A stretch of DNA of 39,978 nt from Planctomycetota bacterium (GCA_021847065.1 JAJZVR010000003.1:1-39978); one strand, 5' to 3'. Numbered from the stretch's first letter, positions 26,747 through 37,628 are shown. Notes: generated by a model not told the origin, from the letters alone. Program-made: numbers and translations.

Positions 26747-26894
26747 AAGTGTCACACGCACCCAAGAAACCGTATTGGAAACAGTTGTATTTGAAATTTT
26801 GTCCGATCTCGGTGATATTACGCACTCTTACGGGTGAGAACGCCACTGGCCCGTATTTTGGATCGCCGCTTATTTAATAAACAGGAGTGCTAGC

Positions 26895-29474
26895 GTGTTG
26901 CGCAGAAAACAGGGAGTCTTTGTCAGCTTAGCAAATCCCAATAAGCTCCGGTATGTAATGCGATGTGCTGCGTTGTTTCTGCTGGCGGCGGCCGGTTCTT
27001 CATGTACGGCTCAAGCCGGCGAGTATATCCCCGTTAAACTCACTGCTAAACAAGTGGATATGAAGGCCAATGCGTTGCTTAAGCAAATGACATTGCGGGA
27101 AAAAGTCCGCATGATGGCGTTTGAAAATATTCTCGATGTTCCCGGTGTTGAGCGGCTGCATATTCCAACGCTGGTCATGAGCGATGCTTCCATGGGGGTG
27201 CGCCGGTTTGGTGCCTCAACCGCATATCCCGCCTCTGCGGCTTTGGCCTCCACCTGGAATCGTAAACTGGCGTTTCTGGAAGGGCGGCAGATCGGCAGTG
27301 ATTGCCGGGCACGCGGCGTGCATGTCATATTTGGCCCGGGCGTTAATATTGTCCGCGAACCGCAAAATGGGCGGAATTTTGAGTATTTGGGCGAAGACCC
27401 ATTCCTGTCAGGACAAATGGCCGCCCCTTGGATCAGAGGTGTGCAATCCCAGGGAGTGGCGGCCTGCGTCAAGCATTATGTGGCCAATGAGCAAGAGACG
27501 GATCGCATCGATATTAATGAGATTATCAGTCGCCGGGCGATGGAGGAAATTTATCTTCCACCGTTCCGCGCAGCGGTGCGGCAGGGAGACGTGTGGTCCA
27601 TTATGGCGGCGTATGATCAGGTCAATGGTGTATATTGCACCGCCAGCAAGTTCCTGCTTACGACGGAACTTCGCAAACGCTGGGGCTTTAAAGGTGTGTT
27701 AATGTCAGATTGGGGTGCCTCCCATGCTACCCTGGGGCCACTGGAGGCCGGCATGGACCTGGAAATGCACCGTCCTATTTTTTATAACATGCTGACCATT
27801 CCACCCTTGCTGAAATCCGGCAAGCTGAAAATGTCAAATATCAATCAGCATGTCCGCCGGATATTGCGCATGATGGTGGCCCTGAACTTCCTGAATCGTC
27901 CGCAGAAAAAATCGGGAATACCCTTAAACAACCCGAAAAGTGCGGCTGTTGCGATGAAAGTTGCCGCTGAAGGAACGGTACTGTTGCGCAACAAGAACCA
28001 TTTCCTGCCGCTAAATACCGCTGCGATAAAACATATCGTCGTGCTGGGGCCCATGGCGTCGCCTGCTGTTACTACTGGCGGTGGCAGCGGCTACGTTATT
28101 CCCATTGCCAATCCGGTGAGCATGTTGGCGGCCGTAACAAAAGCCGCTGGAGCCAACGCGAAAGTTACGTACATTCCGTATCTCGGCCATGGCAGAGCCT
28201 ACTGGAGTCAGAGTGACTTTTATGCGCCCGATGGCACGCCGGGTGCAGAAGTGACATTCCTGGCAGCCAAATCAACGTCTGTTCCGCCGATGATCCATGA
28301 TGTAAAAAGTCTTAATTTAAGCTGGAAATATCCTGGTGAACTTCCGCCGCACGTTGGCTCCGGCTTTACCGCCCAGTGGGTCACCGAAATCAAACCTTCC
28401 AAAACCGGCGATTACATGCTCAAGTTCTTTTGCAGCGATGGCGCTGCCTATGTGTTCCTGAATAAAAACAAAATTGTTGAACAGTGGCGGCCCCGTCCGG
28501 TAATTCCGTTTATGGATGATTATCATTTTGTTAAAGGACATACCTATCAGCTTGTTATTCAACTGCAGCCCAATGCCGGGCCTGGTGAAATGAAGGTTGG
28601 TCTGCATCGCATACGTTATCCGCTTTTGACCAGTTACCAGCGGAAGCAAATTAAAGCCGCAGATGCGGTGATCACATGCGTGGGTTACGGCCCGCGACTG
28701 GAACACGAGGATTTGGACCGCACTTATCATCTGCCGTCATTTCAGGGTCGCTATATCGCTGCCGTTTCCAAACTCAACGTGCATCAGGTGGTGGTGGTGA
28801 ACGCGGGCGGGGATGTGGCGATGAGTCATTGGATTCATAAAATCGCCGGACTTGTTTATGCCTGGTATCCCGGTGAGAACGGTAACACCGCCGTGGCGGA
28901 TATTCTTTTCGGGAAAATCGATCCCAGTGGTCGCCTGCCGGACACGTTTGGTCGCAACTGGCGGCAGCAGCCCGCTTATGGCCATTATCCGGGCCATGAT
29001 ATTTACGGCTTGCATCCGGAAGTGCATTTTGCCGAGGGAATATATGTTGGATACCGCTGGTATGACAAAAAGCATATTCAACCGCTCTACCCCTTTGGTT
29101 ACGGGCTTTCGTACACCACATTTTCCATCGGCGGTCTGCATATCACGGCCAGCGGTTCCGGAAAAGCTCGCACCGTTACGGTTACCGCCAAGGTGACCAA
29201 CACCGGCCATCGATCCGGCGCGGAAGTGGTGCAGTTGTATATCCGTCCGCAGGAAGATCAGGCCGACCGCTGCGTGCAAACGCTCAAAGGCTTCAGTCGG
29301 GTGAATCTCCATGCCGGTCAAAGCAAAACCGTGACGATGAAACTGGATTGGCGTGACTTCGCTTATTTCAACAGCAACGCGAGCCATTGGGAAGTTCCAG
29401 CCGGTAAGTATCAAATTGCCGTTGGTTACAACAGCCGTGATATGGCTGCCACTGGTATGGTGTCAATGCCGTAG
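26895..29474 (+). CDS. Glycoside hydrolase family 3 beta-glucosidase-like protein with inserted PA14 domain, secreted
   Basis: GTG start; signal peptide; GH3 (GPGVNIVREPQNGRNFEYLGEDPFLSGQM, CVKHYVANEQETDR, GVLMSDWGASHATL), PA14 (FTAQWVTEIKPSKTGDYMLKFFCSDGAAYVFLNK), C-terminal FnIII-like domain. Confidence 0.95.
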   Translation: MLRRKQGVFVSLANPNKLRYVMRCAALFLLAAAGSSCTAQAGEYIPVKLTAKQVDMKANALLKQMTLREKVRMMAFENILDVPGVERLHIPTLVMSDASMGVRRFGASTAYPASAALASTWNRKLAFLEGRQIGSDCRARGVHVIFGPGVNIVREPQNGRNFEYLGEDPFLSGQMAAPWIRGVQSQGVAACVKHYVANEQETDRIDINEIISRRAMEEIYLPPFRAAVRQGDVWSIMAAYDQVNGVYCTASKFLLTTELRKRWGFKGVLMSDWGASHATLGPLEAGMDLEMHRPIFYNMLTIPPLLKSGKLKMSNINQHVRRILRMMVALNFLNRPQKKSGIPLNNPKSAAVAMKVAAEGTVLLRNKNHFLPLNTAAIKHIVVLGPMASPAVTTGGGSGYVIPIANPVSMLAAVTKAAGANAKVTYIPYLGHGRAYWSQSDFYAPDGTPGAEVTFLAAKSTSVPPMIHDVKSLNLSWKYPGELPPHVGSGFTAQWVTEIKPSKTGDYMLKFFCSDGAAYVFLNKNKIVEQWRPRPVIPFMDDYHFVKGHTYQLVIQLQPNAGPGEMKVGLHRIRYPLLTSYQRKQIKAADAVITCVGYGPRLEHEDLDRTYHLPSFQGRYIAAVSKLNVHQVVVVNAGGDVAMSHWIHKIAGLVYAWYPGENGNTAVADILFGKIDPSGRLPDTFGRNWRQQPAYGHYPGHDIYGLHPEVHFAEGIYVGYRWYDKKHIQPLYPFGYGLSYTTFSIGGLHITASGSGKARTVTVTAKVTNTGHRSGAEVVQLYIRPQEDQADRCVQTLKGFSRVNLHAGQSKTVTMKLDWRDFAYFNSNASHWEVPAGKYQIAVGYNSRDMAATGMVSMP

Positions 29475-29630
29475 GGTTTTAAAATCTTTACACAATTTTT
29501 ATATTTTTGGGTTGGTTTGAGCTTGCGCATTGGGTAAACTTCTGGCTGTGGTAATCGCAACGACCATTGGAGCGATTCGTTAAATTCGTCGTCGAAAAGC
29601 CGCTTGAATGAAGCTGACCGAAGGTGACCT

Positions 29631-31814
29631 GTGCGCGACCCTATTTTGCAATTGCTCATGCAGATTGCGGTAATCTTGCTGACCGCCCGCGTGGTGGGTG
29701 GCATCATGCGCTTTATTGGCCAGCCGCGCGTGGTGGGCGAGATGCTCGGCGGCATTATTCTTGGCCCATCGGTTTTGGGGCTTTTGGACCATGGTGCCTT
29801 GCTAACCATGCTGTTTCCGGTGCACAAAGGCGTTGATCCATATCCATTTCTTAATGTATTAAGCCAAATCGGGGTGGTGCTGTTCATGTTCCTTGTCGGT
29901 TTGGAACTGGACATGAAGTTATTGCGCAATCAGGGCAAAGCGTTGATAATCACTGGAGGTACGAGTGTGGCCGGGCCGCTGGTGTGCGGAGTTCTTCTGG
30001 GGCTTTTTCTGTTCAAAGAATTTCACGGTCCAGGTGGCAATGATCTGGTATTTGCGCTATTTATAGGCACCGCCATGTGCATTACCGCATTCCCGGTGCT
30101 CGCTCGTATGATCACAGAGCGTAACATGCAACGCTCACGGGTGGGCACGTTCAGCATGGCATGCGGGGCGCTTAATGATGTGGTGGGCTGGTGTCTCTTG
30201 GCACTGGTAATCGCAATTTCCACGTCCGATGGATTGGGAAAACATAACGGCGGCAACCCGCTGATTTCCGCGCTGATGACACTGATTTGGACCGCCGTTT
30301 TTGGCGCATTTATGCTGTTGGTCATGCCTAAAATTCTCCGCCATTTACAAGGGATTTATGAACGCAGGGGATATTTATCTCAAGATTCGCTGGCACTGAT
30401 TATGCTTCTGGTGCTGGCCGCAAGCGCCATGACCGAGTGGATCGGCATTCAGGCGATTTTCGGGGCGTTTCTCCTGGGCATGGCCATGCCCGCTGAAAGT
30501 AAGTTTGTCCGGCACATAACGGATAAACTGGAAGATTTTATTCTGCTGTTCCTTCTGCCGATCTTTTTTGCCTATACCGGCCTGCGCACGAGCATTGGAT
30601 TACTGGACAATGTTCATCTCTGGAAAATTTGTTTACTGGTGGTGCTCATCGCCACCGGCGCAAAGGTCTTATTTTCCTTTTTCGCCGCCCGGATTGCCGG
30701 CCTGTCCTGGCGGCAATCCGGTGTGCTGGGATCATTGATGAATGCTCGGGGTCTGGTGGAACTTATTGTATTGAACATCGGCTTGAATCTGCATGTGCTT
30801 TCCCCTCAAATGTTCGCCATCATGGTGATTATGGCCCTTGCCACCACGTTTATCACCACACCTCTGTTGTATATGGTCTATTCGCCCGCTCGCCAGCGCC
30901 GAGAAGAAGCGGCGGAAAAGCCCGCGCCGATTCTTGGAGAATCCCGCGCACTGGTGACGGTTTCCTCACCTCAAACCGCGCCCGGTCTGGTGCGCGTGGG
31001 AACGTTGTTACTTGGCTCCGGGACCGGGAGACTCTGTGTGCTGCATCTTAACAACCCGGATGAGCATGAACGCCGCAGCAAGGCTTTTTATACGCCCAAT
31101 GATCCCGTTGAACTGGCCCTGCGGCAGGCTGCCGCCATGGATGTGCCGGTCAGCGCGGTAGGATTTGTCAGCACCGACTTTGCTTCTGATATTACACTTA
31201 CCGCCAATCGTTATGATGTGCGATGGATTGTGCTGGGCGGTCACCATGGCTTGTTTGCAACCTCCGCATTAGGCCGCATCGCAGATGAAGTAATTCTGCA
31301 TTCCAATCGGAATGTCGCCATTTTGGTAGAAAAGAATCTGCGCGCCGTTCAACGCATTATGGTTCCCTACATTGGAGAGAATCAGGATATTGGAGCGTTG
31401 CTGGCGGCGGATCAGATATCGCAGCGTCACGACGCGCGTGTGACAATTCTGCATGTCGTTAAGCCCGGAAGTCATGCCGATAACACTGATCGCATTGGCG
31501 TACAATCACTGGTGGATCGGCAGTTTGCCACGCCCGGGAGCACCCGGCAGGTCCGATTTCAGGTGGTGGAAAGTGATTCGCCCGTGGATGTCGTCGTGAG
31601 GGAATCGGCCAATTATGATCTGATTATTCTCGGTATTTCCGCACAGTGGCAACTCAAACAGAAAATACTCAGTCGCTCCCAGTCGTCCGTTGCGCAAGCC
31701 AGCGCCTGCTCTGTACTGGCCGTTCATGTCGGTGCTTCAATGGCCACGAGTGTTCCACCAGCAGCAAAGGCTGATGGTGACGTGCCTCAAGTCAATGAGC
31801 TTGCCACACTTTAG
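29631..31814 (+). CDS. CPA2-family cation/proton antiporter with C-terminal USP-like domain
   Basis: GTG start; GEMLGGIILGPSVLGLL, GVVLFMFLVGLELDMKLL, GTAMCITAFPVLARMI, GAFLLGMAMP, NARGLVELIVLNIGL; C-terminal RIMVPYIGENQDIGALLAADQIS. Confidence 0.9.
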   Translation: MRDPILQLLMQIAVILLTARVVGGIMRFIGQPRVVGEMLGGIILGPSVLGLLDHGALLTMLFPVHKGVDPYPFLNVLSQIGVVLFMFLVGLELDMKLLRNQGKALIITGGTSVAGPLVCGVLLGLFLFKEFHGPGGNDLVFALFIGTAMCITAFPVLARMITERNMQRSRVGTFSMACGALNDVVGWCLLALVIAISTSDGLGKHNGGNPLISALMTLIWTAVFGAFMLLVMPKILRHLQGIYERRGYLSQDSLALIMLLVLAASAMTEWIGIQAIFGAFLLGMAMPAESKFVRHITDKLEDFILLFLLPIFFAYTGLRTSIGLLDNVHLWKICLLVVLIATGAKVLFSFFAARIAGLSWRQSGVLGSLMNARGLVELIVLNIGLNLHVLSPQMFAIMVIMALATTFITTPLLYMVYSPARQRREEAAEKPAPILGESRALVTVSSPQTAPGLVRVGTLLLGSGTGRLCVLHLNNPDEHERRSKAFYTPNDPVELALRQAAAMDVPVSAVGFVSTDFASDITLTANRYDVRWIVLGGHHGLFATSALGRIADEVILHSNRNVAILVEKNLRAVQRIMVPYIGENQDIGALLAADQISQRHDARVTILHVVKPGSHADNTDRIGVQSLVDRQFATPGSTRQVRFQVVESDSPVDVVVRESANYDLIILGISAQWQLKQKILSRSQSSVAQASACSVLAVHVGASMATSVPPAAKADGDVPQVNELATL

Positions 31815-31830
31815 AAAAATATCGGTACGC

Positions 31831-31853
31831 CCGGGCCTCTGATTGCGGCCCGG
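31831..31853 (+). terminator. Candidate hairpin terminator after the antiporter gene
   Basis: CCGGGCC-tctgattgc-GGCCCGG; only a weak T-rich tail (actttacc). Confidence 0.35.
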
Positions 31854-32107
31854 ACTTTACCATCCTGGCATACAACCTATGGCTTGCTAAAGAATACCGC
31901 AACGGCATCATGGAATATCAATTCACTCTGCGATACCATATCATCCGGGCTGATGGTGTATCAGTCGGCCCGGTTGGCCGTATGTGGTGGAACGCGGCGC
32001 TATTCGAACCTCCGGCGGTTTGAGATGGAACGCAACAGTGTGCGGTGGATTCGCGACAGTGTTCCGAGCTGAAAGTTAAAATAAACAAGTATCCATGAGG
32101 ACCTTAC

Positions 32108-33484
32108 ATGAACGAAAAAGTATTCAAGGCTTACGACGTGCGGGGGACTTACCCGGATCAACTAAATGAGGATATGGCCTGGAAAATCGGGTATGCGTGC
32201 GCCCAATTCATGCGGATGAATCTTACCGGATTGGATAAGGCCGACCCCAGGAAAAACATGGTCATTGTGGGCCGAGACATGCGCCTAAGCAGTCCATCGC
32301 TTAGTCAAGCGCTGATTGAAGGCATTCGCTCGACGGGCACGGGCTGTATTGATATCGGGATGATCGACACGCCGGTGATTTATTTTGCCATTAACCATCT
32401 GGGGTGCTGCGGCGGCATTCAAACCACAGCTTCCCATAACCCCGCAAACTACAATGGGTTTAAAATCAGCGGTGTCAATGCCCGGCCTGTCGGTGAGAAT
32501 ACCGGCCTTCAGGAGATCAAGCGATTGGTCTTTTCCATGCGGAAGAATCCGCCTGCGCAGTTTGGTGCTGTGGAACACATTGATCTTAAAATTCCTTACA
32601 AGGGCCATGTACTGCGGTTTCTGAAGATGGCGCGGCCCCTCAAGGTGGTCGTGGATGCCAGTAATGGTATGGCGGGAAAATTTATTCGTGATATTTTCAT
32701 GGATCAGCCTAACCTTAATATCATTCCCATGAACATGGAGATCACCGGTTCATTCAAGCATGAGCCGAATCCTCTGGTGGACGCGAACCTGCGACAATTG
32801 CAGGAAGCCGTGCTTTCCAACGCGGCTGATCTGGGCGTATGTTTTGATGGTGATGCCGACCGGTGCATATTTGTTGATGAACAGGCCCGCATTATCCGCT
32901 GCGATATTGCCACGGCATTGCTGGCCAAAGATTTCCTGAAAGCCAATCCTGGCGCGGCGGTGGTATATGATCTGCGCTCCAGCCGTGTGGTGAAAGAAGA
33001 GATTCAAAATGCCGGCGGCGTGCCACGACGCGAGCGCGTGGGCCATGCGTTTATGAAAAAGTCTCTGGCGGACAGCAAGGGTATTTTTGGGGGCGAGTTG
33101 TCGGGACACTTTTATTTTCGCGATAACTTCAACTGCGACAGCGGAGCTATTGCTTTTGCCTGCATGCTTTCGGTGCTGTCGCGTTATGACACGCCTGTAA
33201 GTCATGTGCTTAAGCCATTGCTTCGCTGGCACAGCAGTGGAGAAATTAACTATGAGGTATCTGATAAAGATGCCGCGATTGCCCGACTGGCGCAAATTTA
33301 CAAAGACGCGTCCATAGACTACCTCGATGGAATTACCGTGGAATATGACACCTGGTGGTTTAATGTCCGCAAAAGCAATACCGAGCCTTTGTTGCGTTTA
33401 AACCTGGAGGCCAATACGGCCGAAACGATGAAAAAGAAGCTTGACGAAGTTGGTCGGCTTCTTGGAACGCCAATATCGCACTAA
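32108..33484 (+). CDS. Phosphomannomutase/phosphoglucomutase
   Basis: FKAYDVRGTYPDQLNEDMAWKIG, TASHNPANYNGFKI, VCFDGDADRCIFVDE, GGELSGHFYFRDNF, VRKSNTEPLLRLNLEA. Confidence 0.95.
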   Translation: MNEKVFKAYDVRGTYPDQLNEDMAWKIGYACAQFMRMNLTGLDKADPRKNMVIVGRDMRLSSPSLSQALIEGIRSTGTGCIDIGMIDTPVIYFAINHLGCCGGIQTTASHNPANYNGFKISGVNARPVGENTGLQEIKRLVFSMRKNPPAQFGAVEHIDLKIPYKGHVLRFLKMARPLKVVVDASNGMAGKFIRDIFMDQPNLNIIPMNMEITGSFKHEPNPLVDANLRQLQEAVLSNAADLGVCFDGDADRCIFVDEQARIIRCDIATALLAKDFLKANPGAAVVYDLRSSRVVKEEIQNAGGVPRRERVGHAFMKKSLADSKGIFGGELSGHFYFRDNFNCDSGAIAFACMLSVLSRYDTPVSHVLKPLLRWHSSGEINYEVSDKDAAIARLAQIYKDASIDYLDGITVEYDTWWFNVRKSNTEPLLRLNLEANTAETMKKKLDEVGRLLGTPISH

Positions 33485-33609
33485 CGCAACCCAGTTGGCG
33501 TATAGGAACTGTTGTTTTGAGCCGCACGCTCAAAGTATTAAATTTGCATGATGGCAAACGTCGGTTATGGCCAATCATTCCTTGAGACATTTTTTTACAG
33601 GGTGCATGG

Positions 33610-35064
33610 ATGTACCAAAAGCGATTTTCTTGCAAAGCGGTCCTTGGTGTGATGCTTTTCGCCGCGATGCTGATGGCGATGCCGGTCACCGCTCGAGCAG
33701 AAACGCTCGCCGGTCGGATCGCGGGCTTGTTAACCAATCCGCAACTGCGCGGCGGGCAGGTTGCGATTAATCTGGCGGAGTTGCGCAATGGGCGTGCCGT
33801 CGCTGTTTACAGTTATAATCCCGATTTGCCGCTTATGCCGGGTAGTTGCGGGAAATTGCTGACAACATCGGATGCCTTCGATCATTTGGGGCCGCACGGC
33901 ACGATACAAACGCGCCTGTACCGTGTGGGAGATAATCTGGTTATTGTCGGCGGCGGTGATCCGGCACTTGGTGATCCGGTACTATGCCAGCAGGCAGGCT
34001 GGAAAGTCACAACCGCCTTTGATAATTGGGCACAGCACCTCAAGGCGATGGGGGATAAGACATTTCATAATATATATGTCGATGATTATATTTTTAATCA
34101 TCATTTTCATGATCCATTATGGCCGGGAGGCGGGCAGCGGCTGGACTGGTATGAGGCCTCTGTAGGGGGGCTTAACTTTGCCATGAACTGCGTGCAGTGG
34201 GTACCGGTAGTCAACGGCAATGGCAGCATCGGCGTATCTTTAACGCCCAATACGCCATATACGCCCGTAACGATCGCCGCGAAGCGTGGCCCGCAAAGCG
34301 TCTGGCTCTGGCGGTCACGCGGTAATAATCACTTCTTTATGCACGGAACGGTCCGGCAAACCGGACAATATCCGATGCAGGTGACAATCCATGATCCCGG
34401 TCTATACACCGGCAATGTACTGCGGCAATCGCTGATCAATCAAGGAATTTCCATTTCGGGGCAGGTTTTGCGGGCGCCATTATCCGTGGTGGCCACCAGG
34501 GAACATGCGCAACCGGAATTGCTGGCCACCTATGAAACCCCACTTACCGCAATTCTCCATCGTGCCAATACCGACAGTATCAATTTAATGGCGGAATGCC
34601 TGTGCAAGCTTCTCGGTCATGATGCCACCGGTCAAAGCGGAAGTTGGCATAATGGTGATCGCGCCATCAAAGCTTATTTAGGAACACTGGGTATTCCGGA
34701 CAGTTGGGTCACTATGGTGGACGGGTCCGGTCTTTCACATCATGATCATGTAGCGCCGGCGGCGTTTACAACCGTGCTGGCGCATATCGCCTCTGAACCC
34801 GACGGCAGTGTTTTTATTCACAGCCTTGCACGGCCTGGCCACGGAACCCTCATTTACCGTCTGCGCGGCTCGGGAATCAGGCGGTTTATCCGCGCCAAAG
34901 ACGGTCATGTTACCGGAGCTTCCACCATCAGCGGATATATGTTTTTGCCGCACCGGCATTTTGTTTTCTCCATTATGGTCAATCACTATCGAGGCAACGT
35001 GAACGGTTGGGAGGATCAGGTTATCATCGCATTGTATCAATGGGCGGTGGGGCGGCTGCAATAG
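33610..35064 (+). CDS. dacB: D-alanyl-D-alanine carboxypeptidase/endopeptidase PBP4 (S13)
   Basis: MPGSCGKLLTTSDAFDHLG (divergent SxxK region), ANTDSINLMAEC (SxN), GSGLSHHDHV, FIRAKDGHVTGASTISGYM (KDG/KTG equivalent). Confidence 0.85.
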   Translation: MYQKRFSCKAVLGVMLFAAMLMAMPVTARAETLAGRIAGLLTNPQLRGGQVAINLAELRNGRAVAVYSYNPDLPLMPGSCGKLLTTSDAFDHLGPHGTIQTRLYRVGDNLVIVGGGDPALGDPVLCQQAGWKVTTAFDNWAQHLKAMGDKTFHNIYVDDYIFNHHFHDPLWPGGGQRLDWYEASVGGLNFAMNCVQWVPVVNGNGSIGVSLTPNTPYTPVTIAAKRGPQSVWLWRSRGNNHFFMHGTVRQTGQYPMQVTIHDPGLYTGNVLRQSLINQGISISGQVLRAPLSVVATREHAQPELLATYETPLTAILHRANTDSINLMAECLCKLLGHDATGQSGSWHNGDRAIKAYLGTLGIPDSWVTMVDGSGLSHHDHVAPAAFTTVLAHIASEPDGSVFIHSLARPGHGTLIYRLRGSGIRRFIRAKDGHVTGASTISGYMFLPHRHFVFSIMVNHYRGNVNGWEDQVIIALYQWAVGRLQ

Positions 35065-35089
35065 GCCATCGAATCCTGTTGGAGCAATT

Positions 35090-36400
35090 ATGACTCTATC
35101 CAATCCAGATCAGGCTTCGCTTGTGCTTTCTGGTGCGGCAATATTGCCTGACTGCCATGCACTGCTATTCAATTCTGCAATTGCGGTAGTTGATGGGGTC
35201 ATTCAAGCCTGTGGTGATCGTTCACACATCCGGAGGCAGTTTGCCGGAATTCCTGAAGTCCATGTTGATGACTGCGTCTTGATGCCCGGATTTGTCAATG
35301 CGCACAGCCATCTTGAGTTATCATTTCTTGCAGGTCAGATTCCCGGCCCGGCACGTTTCCCGGATTGGGTTTTGCAGCTCATGGCTGCGTATCCTTACGC
35401 AGCCGATGCCCCAGACGTGTTCGCGGCATCAGCGTTGCTTGGAGCGCAGGAAAGCATCCGCTTGGGTGTCACAACAGTCGGCGACATTTCTCGTCAACAT
35501 GCTATCGTGCGGCCCGCCTTGCAGGCCACATCCCCGCTTGGCATTGTCAGTTTTGGTGAAATTACCGCGCTTGGAAGCTCGCGTGGGCAACTAGAGGCCC
35601 GGCTGGCGGCAGCGATGGATTGCAAAACCACCGATCGTTTCTCCATCGGCTTGTCTCCCCACGCACCCTATTCGGTGGAAGGACCGGCTTTGGAAACAAT
35701 CGTTAACATGGCCCGGAGATATCAACTGCCTTTATCCATGCACCTTGCAGAATTAAAGGAAGAACGCGATTTTCTCAGAGATTGTTCCGGCCCGTTGGGA
35801 AAAAGCTGGATGCTCATGAAGCGTTTGGATTTATTAGATGATCTGGTTCCGATGTTTGCCGATGGGCCAATCCAATGGGCGCAACATTACGGATTGTTCA
35901 ATGCCGGCGTGCCGGTCGTATTGGCGCACGTGAATTATGCTGATGATACTGACTTGGATATTCTGGCCGGAAGCGGGGCTGCGGTGGCTTATTGCCCGCG
36001 AACGCGACATTATTTCGGCCATGATGAAATTGCTCCACATCCCTGGCAGGATATGCGCAAACACGGGATACGGGTGTGTCTGGCGACAGATTCCATGGCC
36101 AGCAATCCGGATTTATCTCTTCTGCGTGAGGCGCAATTTTTGCAACAGCAGTGCCCATCGATAGATTCTCAACTATTAATTCAGATGATCACCACCGAAC
36201 CGGCGGCCGCTCTGGGGCTGGGACAGCAAATAGGTCGGCTCGCATCCGGATTTGCCGCAGATATCATCGCAATGCCCGTCCCGAGGAATGCTCTCGCTTC
36301 AGCGGCGAGCTTTTCCGATTATCTGGTGCGTGAGGCCCCATTGCCACGGAAAGTGTGGATACACGGACGTGAGGTATTTTCTGCAAGCCGATCCAATTGA
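35090..36400 (+). CDS. Amidohydrolase (aminofutalosine/SAH deaminase-like)
   Basis: LMPGFVNAHSHLELSFLAGQIP, LSPHAPYSVEG, MHLAELKEE, VVLAHVNYADD, CLATDSMASNPDLSLL. Confidence 0.88.
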   Translation: MTLSNPDQASLVLSGAAILPDCHALLFNSAIAVVDGVIQACGDRSHIRRQFAGIPEVHVDDCVLMPGFVNAHSHLELSFLAGQIPGPARFPDWVLQLMAAYPYAADAPDVFAASALLGAQESIRLGVTTVGDISRQHAIVRPALQATSPLGIVSFGEITALGSSRGQLEARLAAAMDCKTTDRFSIGLSPHAPYSVEGPALETIVNMARRYQLPLSMHLAELKEERDFLRDCSGPLGKSWMLMKRLDLLDDLVPMFADGPIQWAQHYGLFNAGVPVVLAHVNYADDTDLDILAGSGAAVAYCPRTRHYFGHDEIAPHPWQDMRKHGIRVCLATDSMASNPDLSLLREAQFLQQQCPSIDSQLLIQMITTEPAAALGLGQQIGRLASGFAADIIAMPVPRNALASAASFSDYLVREAPLPRKVWIHGREVFSASRSN

Positions 36401-36401
36401 T

Positions 36402-36419
36402 CGCCCATGCCAGCGGGCG
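36402..36419 (+). terminator. Candidate weak terminator hairpin after the amidohydrolase gene
   Basis: CGCCC-atgccagc-GGGCG followed by ctttgtt. Confidence 0.25.
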
Positions 36420-36488
36420 CTTTGTTACCAAGTACACACTATTTGGCCCTATGGCACTTTGGTCTGCCCGGGCGATCCACGCCCATTA

Positions 36489-37031
36489 TTACTGTTGATT
36501 CAAAAGGGCCAGCGCCTGCCGCCACTCCATATAACGGTACGGAATCTGGAATTCCTCGTGCAGGGCTACAATTTTCTGGTGATAGTGCTCGTAGCGCTCC
36601 TGCTGCCAGGATTCTGCCGTGGTATCACAAAAGTAAATTCGGCACCCCAACGGGCGGGCGGCTCTTGCTGTACATAAGCCATCCATTTGCCACGGACAGC
36701 CCGGACTGAATTCTCCATGTTCCATATACAGCGGCAGCGGAAAAGTTATCCCACTGCGGAGTGCATCAGTGAATGGTTTCGCCTTTGTTTCGACTTCAGT
36801 GATGTGCTGAAAGGCCGCCAACTCCAGCGTGCTGACATATAGCCGATGTCCCCACGCTTCAAATTTGCAGCATCGCCCGCTGGTGTTGCATATCGGTTTG
36901 CGTTGGGCAATATCGTGATCCAGTTGTTCGTAAAGCTCCGCTAATTTCTCCAAAGCCTGCATCGGGATTGCATGAATTGCCTGTAAAAAGGAATCAAAGT
37001 TTCGTTGCGCATTCATCATGGTAGTATACAC
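36489..37031 (-). CDS. YkgJ-type cysteine-cluster (Zn/Fe-chelating) protein
   Basis: ICNTSGRCCKFEAW...GCPWQMDGLCTARAARPLGCRIYFCD. Confidence 0.85.
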   Translation of the reverse strand: MYTTMMNAQRNFDSFLQAIHAIPMQALEKLAELYEQLDHDIAQRKPICNTSGRCCKFEAWGHRLYVSTLELAAFQHITEVETKAKPFTDALRSGITFPLPLYMEHGEFSPGCPWQMDGLCTARAARPLGCRIYFCDTTAESWQQERYEHYHQKIVALHEEFQIPYRYMEWRQALALLNQQ

Positions 37032-37085
37032 GAAGCAACCATCGCACCGGGTTTGGCCGGCTGAAAGAAAATTGGCGTTGGTGCA

Positions 37086-37628
37086 TTATCCTGGCAATTT
37101 ACAGAAGCCCTGCGATGGAATATCCAGCGCTGAATTGAATTTGGAAGACAGGTTTTGAAACGCAATCAGGCCTGTGAGTTCCACAATCGTGTCCGCACTC
37201 CATTGCTTTTTTAGGCGATCGCGTAAGGCATCATCAACCGTATTTAGCGTCATGGCCTCGGCATACTCCAATGCCATAAGCTCTTCCGGTGTGAAGAGTC
37301 GGCTGTTTCGCCAATCCTGTAACGCATCAATTTTGTCCATTCCCACGCCGCGTTTGGCCAGTGTCGCCGAGTTGATATCCACACAAAACGCACAATGGTT
37401 AATCTGCGATACGCGAACGGTTACCAGGGAACGCAGCGCGGGCGGCAGCGGCGATTTACGCCGGTCCAATGCTCCATACAGCAGGGCAACGGTCGTGAAA
37501 ACCCACGGTGATCGCCCCCAAAGCAAACCCGGGTCCAGCACGCGCCCATACTTGCGTTTCTGCTTCCAGAAAAACAGCCGAATAAACCACGGATATTCCG
37601 AAATCGCCTTGGCGTTTACCGTTTGCAT
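37086..37628 (-). CDS. Carboxymuconolactone decarboxylase/AhpD-like protein
   Basis: LVTVRVSQINHCAFCVDINSATLAKRGV and LMALEYAEAMTLN; CxxC-like active site degenerate (CAFC present). Confidence 0.85.
   Translation of the reverse strand: MQTVNAKAISEYPWFIRLFFWKQKRKYGRVLDPGLLWGRSPWVFTTVALLYGALDRRKSPLPPALRSLVTVRVSQINHCAFCVDINSATLAKRGVGMDKIDALQDWRNSRLFTPEELMALEYAEAMTLNTVDDALRDRLKKQWSADTIVELTGLIAFQNLSSKFNSALDIPSQGFCKLPG

Noticed and set aside
28737-29414. 225-aa minus-strand ORF inside the GH3 gene
   Set aside because: Antisense to a well-supported GH3/FnIII coding region; no independent motif.
31990-32030. Possible tRNA T-loop (GGTTCGAA on the minus strand)
   Set aside because: Flanking bases do not form a T-stem and no acceptor or anticodon arms were found.
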